From CAYMSF01 sp964542255 (GTDB taxonomy: Bacteria > Verrucomicrobiota > Lentisphaeria > Victivallales > Victivallaceae): a stretch of 5,081 bases of DNA. This document shows positions 1 to 5,046 of the stretch, piece after piece (the stretch's first letter is position 1; each line of letters opens with the position of its first letter). Under the pieces are notes generated by a model. It made no database searches. It worked only from the letters and a program-made list of their open reading frames with translations, and was not told where the DNA came from. The stretch spans positions 1 through 5,081 of the forward strand of contig CAZITV010000164.1 in NCBI GenBank assembly GCA_964542255.1, written 5' to 3'. A program made the translations under genes and the position numbers.

Positions 1-59
1 CGTGGTAGAAAATGTTTTTGTATTTCCTCTGTGTTCCCTGTGCCCTCAGTGGTGAAAAC
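1..59 (-). repeat. Second, truncated module A copy, exact 59-bp direct repeat of 213-271
   Basis: Positions 1-59 are identical to 213-271, an offset of 212 bases. On the minus strand this copy follows directly after the CTAG end of the left composite repeat, so it is the start of another unit in head-to-tail array. It is cut by the window edge. Such an identical tandem unit is a likely breakpoint for short-read assembly. Confidence 0.92.
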
Positions 60-73
60 GACTGCTAGTCACG

Positions 74-101
74 TTCTAAGTGTTAAGTTCTAAGTGCTAA
101 G
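74..101 (-). repeat. 7-bp tandem array, four units, left copy
   Basis: On the minus strand the units are CTTAGCA, CTTAGAA, CTTAACA and CTTAGAA, followed by CGTGACTAG. It is the counterpart of 4933-4995 with half as many and more diverged units, and it holds the same position after module B. Confidence 0.85.
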
Positions 102-179
102 CTGGAAACAGTCAGGCGCCTGCGGCCAGAACACCCCCTTGCGGTGTATGATATTGCCATCGGCAATGAAATCCACCGC
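98..179 (-). repeat. Left arm of the 82-bp inverted repeat (module B core)
   Basis: This is the reverse complement of 4855-4936 with 78 of 82 positions identical. Two of the four differences fall in the three-base apical loop of the internal hairpin, one at the base of its outer stem and one between the palindromes. The arm includes CAGGCGCCTG, a perfect 10-bp palindrome. Confidence 0.93.
141..179. repeat. 39-bp interrupted palindrome (hairpin), left copy
   Basis: The outer arms GCGGTG (141-146) and CACCGC (174-179) and the inner hairpin ATTGCC-ATC-GGCAAT (153-167) are all preserved. It lies about 110 bases beyond the stnC stop on the transcribed strand, where a stable fold could protect or end the mRNA, though no U-tract follows. 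Confidence 0.8.
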
Positions 180-288
180 AACTGGTATTATTTCGTGTTA
201 TTTCGTGATTTTCGTGGTAGAAAATGTTTTTGTATTTCCTCTGTGTTCCCTGTGCCCTCAGTGGTGAAAACTGTTTTTGTTTCCCTGA

Positions 289-2319
289 TTATTCTTTAAA
301 TTTCCAGTCGAGAGCGCCGACGGGGCACTCTTTGACGCAGGCACCGCAATCTGAGCAGGAGTTAGGCAGTACATTGCCGTAGGCGGTTTCAACGATAGTG
401 CTGAAGCCGCGTTTTTTCTGGCTCAGGAGATTTTCGTTGATAACATCGCGGCAAATTTTGACGCAGATGCCGCACTTGATACACTTCATTCGGTCATGAA
501 TGATGGCGGGGTGGCGGTTATCGTAGCCAGAACGGATTTTTTCACCTGGGATGGCATCGGGTTTGGCACCGCACAGTTCGGAATATTTTTTAAGTTTGCA
601 GTCAGATTTAGCGGAGCAGCTGCATTCAATGCAGCGTTCGCCTTCCTGGCGGATAGCGTCAGGAGTTAAGGTCAGGCTGACTTCTTTAAAGGTGGTTTTG
701 CGTTCGTCCAGCGGAATCAGCGGCTGCGGTGCGCGCGGGTGGTCAGAAATATTATCGCGCAGATAGACCAGTTTATCTTTGGACAGGCTGCGCCAGTGAC
801 CGCGTGAAACATTTATCTCCGGTTCGTGCTTGGCGGTTTCGCCGGCAAACTTTGCGGTGATTGCCACAGCGATTTTTCTGCCTCCGGCGACTGCCTCAAC
901 TACGGTAGCGGCGCCGGTAACACAATCTCCGGCGGAAAATATATTTCCTTCCTGCTGGAAGTTATCCTGATTGACCTCGATATCGCCGTATTTATTGACT
1001 TTGATGCCGTTTGGCGCATCGGTTTTTTGTCCGATTGCGGCGATGACCGTATCGGCTTCAGTGTCGAATTCGCTGCCTTTGATGGGAACCGGACGCCGCC
1101 GCCCGGAGGCATCGGGTTCGCCCAGTTCCATTCGAACGCATGTCAATATTAGTTTGCCGTGCCGTTGCGTCAAACGCACCGGAGCGATAAGAAAACTGAA
1201 TTTAACGCCTTCTTCTTTGGCTTCTTCAATTTCGATTGCCTCGGCGGGCATTTCGGTTTCGGTGCGGCGGTAGAAACAGTTGACATCATTGCTGCCGAGT
1301 CTGACCGCGGTACGAACGCAGTCCATTGCGGTATTGCCGCCGCCGACCACGATAGTTTTGCCGGGATTGCTGCCGCTCCAGTTGGCGCGGGCGATTTTTT
1401 CCAGCCAGGTGATGCCTTGAACCGCGAGTTCTTCGCCATCGCACTGCATTGCGCCGGGTTTCCAGCATCCGATGGTGATGGCGACAGCGTCAAATTCCTG
1501 CTGCAGTTGATGGAGAAACAGATTGGTGCCGAGTTCGCGGTCGCATTCAACTTTTATTCCCATTTTTTGAAAATGGGCCAATTCTTTATTGAGAATTGCC
1601 TTGGGCAGACGGTATTCGGGAATGCCGTAACGCAGCATCCCGCCGGATTGCGGCATTTTTTCAAAGACGGTAACATCCACGCCCAACCGGCGCAGATAAT
1701 AAGCGGTTGCCATTCCCGCCGGGCCGGCGCCAACCACCGCGACACGTTTTCCGGTAAGTTCCGGCAAATCTTCCATATATTCATCATAAAAGAGATCCGC
1801 CGCCAACCGTTTAAAGTCATTGATGGCGAGAGCTTTGGCAGAAACATTCTTGCGGCAGTCTTTTTCGCAGAAACGCGGACAAACCCGGCCAATACTCATC
1901 GGCAGCGGAATGCGTTCTTTGATAATGCGCAGACTGTTCAGAAAATCGCCGTTTTTGCCGGCACGGACATATTCTTCGACTTTGGCGTGTGCCGGACAGG
2001 CAATGGTGCATGGCGCTTCACAATCGCCTTCATGCTCGGAAAGCAGCAGATTGAGCGCGGCGCGGCGCATTTCGACAACCTCTTCAGAGGATGCGTCAAT
2101 TTCGGCGCCGGGTGCCGGGCAGGCCGAGCAGGACGGCAGAAACCGTCCGCTTTTCATATCTTTGACTAGGCAGACAAAGCATGAAGTGGTGCGGGAAATC
2201 TGCTGATTGTGGCATAGTGACGGAATCGTAATGCCGTTTTCTGCGGCAATGTCTAAAATGGTGCGTTCCGGCGCTGCCGAAAACTCTTTACCGTCTATTT
2301 TAAAAGTTATGTTATTCAC
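289..2319 (-). CDS. stnC: GltD/NfnB-like FAD-NAD(P) oxidoreductase embedded in a NuoG/HydA-type iron-sulfur arm (StnC-like)
   Basis: This 676-residue multidomain electron-transfer flavoprotein is expected to carry FAD and the NADP(H) site of the complex. Residues 1-75 are a NuoG-type [2Fe-2S] domain (C36-x10-C47-x2-C50-x13-C64). Residues 84-108 read MRRAALNLLLSEHEGDC...C...C, like the NuoG His-Cys cluster segment, and run straight into the GltD helical domain (C100, C104, C108; C147, C151, C155). Next come the FAD Rossmann motif VGAGPAG (196-202, acidic end E220), GGMLRYGIPEYRLPK (226-240), a second Rossmann motif VGGGNTAMD (325-333) with YRRTETEMPA (350-359), and the FAD-closing IFSAGDCVTGA (460-470). 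Residues 563-583 hold C563, C566, C568, C574 and C583. A ferredoxin pair follows: C613/616/619/623 and C655/658/661/665. C623 is followed by Arg, not Pro. The start is GTG, with SD AAGGAGAGGG, and overlaps the stnB stop by 8 bases. A lone GltD homologue is only about 450-480 residues long, so this is a fusion. Confidence 0.93.
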   Translation of the reverse strand: MNNITFKIDGKEFSAAPERTILDIAAENGITIPSLCHNQQISRTTSCFVCLVKDMKSGRFLPSCSACPAPGAEIDASSEEVVEMRRAALNLLLSEHEGDCEAPCTIACPAHAKVEEYVRAGKNGDFLNSLRIIKERIPLPMSIGRVCPRFCEKDCRKNVSAKALAINDFKRLAADLFYDEYMEDLPELTGKRVAVVGAGPAGMATAYYLRRLGVDVTVFEKMPQSGGMLRYGIPEYRLPKAILNKELAHFQKMGIKVECDRELGTNLFLHQLQQEFDAVAITIGCWKPGAMQCDGEELAVQGITWLEKIARANWSGSNPGKTIVVGGGNTAMDCVRTAVRLGSNDVNCFYRRTETEMPAEAIEIEEAKEEGVKFSFLIAPVRLTQRHGKLILTCVRMELGEPDASGRRRPVPIKGSEFDTEADTVIAAIGQKTDAPNGIKVNKYGDIEVNQDNFQQEGNIFSAGDCVTGAATVVEAVAGGRKIAVAITAKFAGETAKHEPEINVSRGHWRSLSKDKLVYLRDNISDHPRAPQPLIPLDERKTTFKEVSLTLTPDAIRQEGERCIECSCSAKSDCKLKKYSELCGAKPDAIPGEKIRSGYDNRHPAIIHDRMKCIKCGICVKICRDVINENLLSQKKRGFSTIVETAYGNVLPNSCSDCGACVKECPVGALDWKFKE

Positions 2320-4039
2320 TGTAAAATCCCTCTCCTTTTTTTACGCGATAGATGGTTTTTTTAGGACAAACCTCAATACAGGTATTGCAGCGGGTGCATG
2401 TGCGGTTATTGATGACAAAATCATCGGATACGGCATTGACCGGGCAGTTTTTAATACATAATTTACATTTAATACATTTGCTTTGGTCAAGTTTGACATC
2501 CACCAGAGCGTTGCATTCCAGCGCCTCGCATTGTTTATCGCGGACATGCGCTTCGCATTCGTGACGGAAATAACGCAGCGTCGCCAGTGCCGGATTCGGC
2601 GCCGACTGTCCCAGACCGCAGAGAGAACCTTTGCACACTTTGCGCCCCATATCTTCGAGAAAATCCAAATCTTCCGGCTTGCCGTTGCCGGCAGTAATGC
2701 GTTCGAGCGTTTCGAACATCCGTTTGGTGCCGACGCGGCAGAAGGTGCATTTGCCGCAGGATTCGCGGTGAGTAAAATCGAGAAAATACCGTGCGGTTTC
2801 CACCATGCAGCGGTTCTTGCCAATCACAATCATTCCGCCCGAACCCATAATTGTGCCCAGTGATTTCAAGGAATCATAATCCACCGGCGTATTGAACAGT
2901 TCCACCGGAATACAACCGCCGGACGGACCGCCGGTCTGCACCGCTTTGACGCCGTCAGGCTCCGCGCCGCCAATATCAAACACTATTTCCGCCAGCGTTA
3001 TTCCCATCGGTACTTCGATTAGTCCGGGATATTTTAAATCACCCGCCAGCGCGAATAATTTTGTCCCTTTGCTGTTCGCCGTACCGACCGCGGCAAATTT
3101 TTCACTGCCTTCATTGATAATCAGCGCGATATTGCCGAATGTTTCAACATTATTGATGAGAGTAGGGTAGCCTTTCCAACCGCGGTCGGTGGGGAATGGA
3201 GGACGGAAACGCGGCGTGCCGCGGTGACCTTCCAGCGAGGCAATCATCGCGGTTTCTTCGCAGCATACGAATGCTCCGGCGCCTTCTTTGATGATAATTT
3301 CCAATTCGCGTCCGCCGACCTTGTTAAGCTCTCTTTCCTTGATTTGCCCAATAGCGATATTCAGATGTTTGATGGCCAGCGGGTATTCTGCCCGGCAGTA
3401 GATGAACAGTTTGGTGGCGCCGGTGGCGTAAGCTCCGATGAGCATTCCCTCCAACACCTGATGCGGCACGCTTTCCATCAGCGAACGATCCATAAACGCG
3501 CCCGGGTCGCCCTCGTCCGCGTTGCAAATCATAATTTTTTGTTCACTGTTTTTCGCCGCCATAAACTGCCATTTTGTGCCGGTCGGGAACCCCGCGCCGC
3601 CGCGTCCGCGCAATCCGGCTTTTTTAACCACATCAATCACCTCGGCCGGGCTCATTGTCAAGGCTTTTTTCAATGCGTTATAACCGCCGTTGGCGATATA
3701 TTCGTCAATAGAGACCGGGCAGATGTGTCCGGCCAGTTTCAGTACTTTAATTAATTCTTTGCTTTTTCGCTGTGGCGCGACTTCGAAGCGGCCTTCGGAG
3801 CTGAAATTCAGCATCTTTTCCAGAAACTTATCATTGGGTTCGGCTTTAGCGTACCAAAAACTGCCGGCATCGGTAACGACTTCCAGCAGCGGTTCAGCAT
3901 AGCAATGTCCAATACAGCCTACTTCTTCGACCGGCACTGCCGGCAGTTTGCCCCGCAGAAAAATCAGCAGTTCATCAGCGCCGGCGGCGATGCCGCAGGA
4001 AGCCGTGCCGACATTGATTTTTTGTATATTAATGGTCAT
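2312..4039 (-). CDS. stnB: NuoF/HydB-like FMN, NAD(H)-binding iron-sulfur subunit (StnB-like)
   Basis: This 575-residue flavoprotein of the NuoF/HydB family should bind FMN and NAD(H) and exchange electrons with its NuoE-like partner. Domains in order: an N-terminal thioredoxin-like domain (about 1-80) with C15, C42 and C46; the NuoF core with GLRGRGGAGFPTGTKW (142-157), NADEGDPGAFMDR (173-185), GAGAFVCCEETAM (253-265) and PTLINNVET (292-300); an SLBB segment (about 325-400); the N3-type [4Fe-4S] site SCGKCTFC (C428, C431, C434) with SLCGLG (C474); and a C-terminal 2x[4Fe-4S] ferredoxin domain (C522/525/528/532 and C548/551/554/558). H498, C504 and C509 lie in the linker segment that resembles the zinc-site region of HydB. 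Oddities: C260 replaces the usual Gly of CGEET, and the N-terminal domain shows three rather than four Cys. The extra N- and C-terminal domains separate it from plain complex I NuoF. The SD AAGGAG lies 11 bases before the ATG, inside stnA. Confidence 0.95.
   Translation of the reverse strand: MTINIQKINVGTASCGIAAGADELLIFLRGKLPAVPVEEVGCIGHCYAEPLLEVVTDAGSFWYAKAEPNDKFLEKMLNFSSEGRFEVAPQRKSKELIKVLKLAGHICPVSIDEYIANGGYNALKKALTMSPAEVIDVVKKAGLRGRGGAGFPTGTKWQFMAAKNSEQKIMICNADEGDPGAFMDRSLMESVPHQVLEGMLIGAYATGATKLFIYCRAEYPLAIKHLNIAIGQIKERELNKVGGRELEIIIKEGAGAFVCCEETAMIASLEGHRGTPRFRPPFPTDRGWKGYPTLINNVETFGNIALIINEGSEKFAAVGTANSKGTKLFALAGDLKYPGLIEVPMGITLAEIVFDIGGAEPDGVKAVQTGGPSGGCIPVELFNTPVDYDSLKSLGTIMGSGGMIVIGKNRCMVETARYFLDFTHRESCGKCTFCRVGTKRMFETLERITAGNGKPEDLDFLEDMGRKVCKGSLCGLGQSAPNPALATLRYFRHECEAHVRDKQCEALECNALVDVKLDQSKCIKCKLCIKNCPVNAVSDDFVINNRTCTRCNTCIEVCPKKTIYRVKKGEGFYSE
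2328..2337 (-). promoter_or_regulatory. Ribosome binding site supporting the GTG start of stnC
   Basis: The minus-strand run AAGGAGAGGG lies in the final codons of stnB. The AGGG part is 8 bases and the AAGGAG part 12 bases before GTG at 2317-2319. No ATG occurs near the N-terminus, and the [2Fe-2S] domain begins at once, so GTG is the best start. The frames overlap as GTGAATAA. Confidence 0.7.
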
Positions 4040-4488
4040 TTTTTGTCATACTCCTTCAGAATTTTTACCGTCGTTTTGCGGTCAAGATTGCCAAACACGC
4101 GACCGTTAATACTCATCACCGGCGCTAAACTGCAGCAACCCAGACAGGCAACAGTCTCCAGCGAAAACTGTCCCGCCGCATCCGTCTCGCCGCTCTTAAT
4201 CTTTAATTCCGTCCCAATCCAATCCAAAATCTGGGTGCTGCCTTTAATATGGCACGCCGTACCATCGCAAACCGAAATCCTGAATTTACCCGGCTTGGTG
4301 CGCCGAAATTGTGCATAAAAGGAGAGCACTCCCTCTACCTCAGCATCCGGAATAGAAAAATATTTACCCACCGCCGCGATGCTGTCATTCGAAACAAAGC
4401 CCTCGTGATTCTGCACCAACTGCAAAGCCTTGATTAAATTACTGGGATCACGCTCCATTTTTTTCAAATACTCATAACTGCCGCTCAT
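4036..4488 (-). CDS. stnA: NuoE/HydC-like [2Fe-2S] subunit of an NAD(H)-linked electron-bifurcating complex (StnA-like)
   Basis: This is a 150-residue thioredoxin-like [2Fe-2S] protein of the NuoE/HydC family, expected to be a soluble cytoplasmic electron-transfer partner of the flavoprotein encoded next. An N-terminal helical part (about residues 1-65, including GVLSFYAQF at 53-61) precedes the cluster domain. The four family ligands are visible as C74-x4-C79 (CDGTACHIKG) and C115-x3-C119 (CLGCCSLAP). C118 is an extra Cys where homologues usually have a small residue such as Ala. I start at the ATG at 4486-4488, which has AGAAGGGA seven bases upstream. An in-frame TTG nine codons earlier has no comparable ribosome site. 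The stop overlaps the next start as ATGA (4036-4039), implying translational coupling. The length is normal for the family. NuoE or HydC of another complex is the alternative; the stnA name rests on the fused third gene. Confidence 0.93.
   Translation of the reverse strand: MSGSYEYLKKMERDPSNLIKALQLVQNHEGFVSNDSIAAVGKYFSIPDAEVEGVLSFYAQFRRTKPGKFRISVCDGTACHIKGSTQILDWIGTELKIKSGETDAAGQFSLETVACLGCCSLAPVMSINGRVFGNLDRKTTVKILKEYDKK
4051..4056 (-). promoter_or_regulatory. Shine-Dalgarno of stnB within stnA
   Basis: A consensus AAGGAG lies inside the last codons of stnA, 11 bases before the stnB ATG. The spacing is on the long side. Together with the ATGA stop/start overlap it suggests that stnB is translated by coupled re-initiation. 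Confidence 0.6.
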
Positions 4489-4494
4489 ATAATT

Positions 4495-4502
4495 TCCCTT
4501 CT
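4495..4502 (-). promoter_or_regulatory. Ribosome binding site that fixes the stnA start
   Basis: On the minus strand AGAAGGGA precedes the ATG at 4488 with about seven bases between the GGG and the start codon. This favours ATG over the in-frame TTG at 4513-4515, which would put this purine run inside the coding sequence. Confidence 0.75.
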
Positions 4503-4593
4503 TAATTGCGCCCAATATGCTCTTTTGCTGAATACACCGCTCCAGATTCTTCCACCCAGGCCGTCAAATAACAACAATCCGAATAAGGCTGAT

Positions 4594-4621
4594 AATATAC
4601 AGCAAATAATATAACAATCAA
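4594..4621 (-). promoter_or_regulatory. Candidate sigma-70-type promoter of the stnABC operon
   Basis: On the minus strand TTGATT (4616-4621), a 16-base spacer and TATATT (4594-4599) resemble -35 and -10 boxes, giving a leader of roughly 100 bases before the stnA ATG. A perfect TATAAT also occurs at 4648-4653, but without a good -35 box. The stretch is so AT-rich that such matches are expected by chance, so the placement is tentative. Confidence 0.35.
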
Positions 4622-4854
4622 ATAACAAAATATAATTTTTACAGAATATTATACCGCAATAACGATTGAATAAATCTATCACGCCAACCCACTTCAAAAC
4701 CGTAACCACATAATATTAAGTCATTGTGCAACAATATAAAATACTACAAGCCGGCAAATAAATCAATCACACAATCAGCCGTTTCACCACAGAGTAAAAC
4801 AAACAGCCATTCTCTACCACGGAATACACGGAATGTACGGAAAGAAAACCTAAA

Positions 4855-4893
4855 GCGGTGGATTTCATTGCCAGTGGCAATATCATTCACCGC
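4855..4893. repeat. 39-bp interrupted palindrome (hairpin), right copy
   Basis: The outer arms GCGGTG (4855-4860) and CACCGC (4888-4893), extended by a G.T wobble and two more pairs, enclose a 3x3 internal loop. Inside is ATTGCC-AGT-GGCAAT (4867-4881). The left equivalent is 141-179, with both stems intact and a changed apical loop (GAT on the same reading). No T-run follows on either strand, so it is not an ordinary intrinsic terminator. Confidence 0.8.
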
Positions 4894-4936
4894 AAGAGGG
4901 TGTTCTGGCCGCAGGCGCCTGACTGTTTCCAGCTTA
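4855..4936 (+). repeat. Right arm of the 82-bp inverted repeat (module B core)
   Basis: This pairs with 98-179 across about 4.7 kb that contains the complete operon and its promoter region. It begins with the interrupted palindrome, continues through a GGGTGTTCTGGCCG segment and the CAGGCGCCTG palindrome (4912-4921), and ends at the first base triplet of the 7-bp array. Confidence 0.93.
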
Positions 4937-4995
4937 ACCCTTAACACTTAACCCTTAACACTTAACCCTTAACCCTTAACACTTAACCCCTAGCT
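4933..4995 (+). repeat. 7-bp tandem array, eight perfect CTTAACM units plus one degenerate
   Basis: Eight consecutive heptamers start with CTTAAC, and their seventh bases are C, A, C, A, C, C, A, C. A degenerate CCTAGCT unit closes the array. The similarity to telomere repeats is superficial. Unit number differs from the left copy, as expected of a slippage-prone array. Confidence 0.93.
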
Positions 4996-5026
4996 CTTCC
5001 CCTCTGACATTTACCCGCCTGTGGAT

Positions 5027-5046
5027 GGCGGTGCTCTGTCGCCGCC
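5027..5046. repeat. GC-rich hairpin near the right window edge
   Basis: GGCGGTG, a six-base loop CTCTGT and CGCCGCC form a seven-pair stem with one G.T pair. The DNA from 4996 to 5081 has no gene that I can support. After the hairpin come two nine-base units (GGTCTTATG, GGTCCGACA at 5062-5079) that may open another periodic repeat running off the window. Confidence 0.5.

Larger units (their letters stand above)
65..271 (-). repeat. Left composite intergenic repeat, modules A-B-C, minus orientation
   Basis: Read on the minus strand, module A (271 to about 181) starts GTTTTCACCACTGAGGG, runs through TTTTCTACCACG and has three spaced CACGAAA units. Module B (179-98) is the 82-bp core with the palindromes. 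Module C (101-74) is four 7-bp units, followed by a sequence ending in CTAG (65-68). Its order matches the right-hand copy exactly. It starts only 18 bases after the stnC stop, so it lies at or in the 3' end of the operon transcript. It encodes no plausible protein. A non-autonomous mobile or recombinogenic repeat family is likely; no target-site duplication was identified. Confidence 0.85.
4489..4780 (-). other. AT-rich leader/promoter region upstream of stnA
   Basis: About 290 bases with no convincing gene lie between the stnA start and the right-hand repeat. The stretch from about 4565 to 4780 is markedly richer in A and T than the coding DNA. It holds the promoter candidates and a small inverted repeat, ATTGT-GCA-ACAAT (4723-4735). 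I see no riboswitch or tRNA-like fold. A 74-codon hydrophobic reading frame here lacks a ribosome site and is not called. Confidence 0.55.
4781..4993 (+). repeat. Right composite intergenic repeat, modules A-B-C, plus orientation
   Basis: Module A (4781-4850) starts GTTTCACCACAGAG, contains TCTCTACCACGG, and includes three 9-bp units CACGGAATA, CACGGAATG and TACGGAAAG (4818-4844). Module B (4855-4936) is the 82-bp core. Module C (4933-4988) is eight 7-bp units, followed by CCTAG. It is the inverted partner of 65-271: both copies turn module A toward the operon and module C outward. Module A is much less conserved between the two copies than module B. Confidence 0.85.

Noticed and set aside
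141..288. Intrinsic terminator after stnC
   Set aside because: There is no hairpin followed by a U-run on the minus strand between the stop and the window edge. The 39-bp palindrome is followed by a purine-rich, then GC-rich stretch.
1159..2169. 336-codon open frame on the plus strand antisense to stnC
   Set aside because: It runs opposite to a gene with clear domain motifs throughout, has no ribosome site, and its translation is low-complexity Phe/Ala/Gly-rich with no recognisable motif. It is an antisense shadow.
3224..3754. 176-codon open frame on the plus strand antisense to stnB
   Set aside because: It is opposite the conserved NuoF core, with no start signals and no known motifs.
289..4488. 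Electron-bifurcating [FeFe]-hydrogenase HydABC operon
   Set aside because: The NuoE/NuoF-like genes fit, but the third gene has a GltD-like flavin module and no H-cluster motifs (such as TSCCPAW or the MPCxxKxxE-type signatures) in its sequence.
4489..4515. Upstream TTG start for stnA adding nine residues
   Set aside because: The purine-rich AGAAGGGA is correctly spaced for the ATG at 4488 and would be inside the gene if TTG were used. The extra residues match nothing in the family.
4485..4709. Hydrophobic 74-codon frame upstream of and overlapping the stnA start
   Set aside because: It begins at GTG without a Shine-Dalgarno, lies over the AT-rich promoter region, and its hydrophobicity follows from base composition. 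A leader membrane peptide cannot be fully excluded.
4723..4735. ATTGT-GCA-ACAAT as a Rex or FNR operator
   Set aside because: The arms are only five bases, and the site fits neither the FNR pattern TTGAT-N4-ATCAA nor the Rex patterns I know. Such short inverted repeats are expected by chance in AT-rich DNA.
4744..4951. 67- and 75-codon frames over the right repeat
   Set aside because: Both lie on the composite repeat and its palindromes, with no ribosome site or known motif. The repeat explains the sequence.
4933..4995. True telomere or CRISPR array
   Set aside because: Units are 7 bp with no spacers, so not CRISPR. The array is only about 60 bp, internal, and paired with a diverged copy at the other flank, so not a chromosome end.
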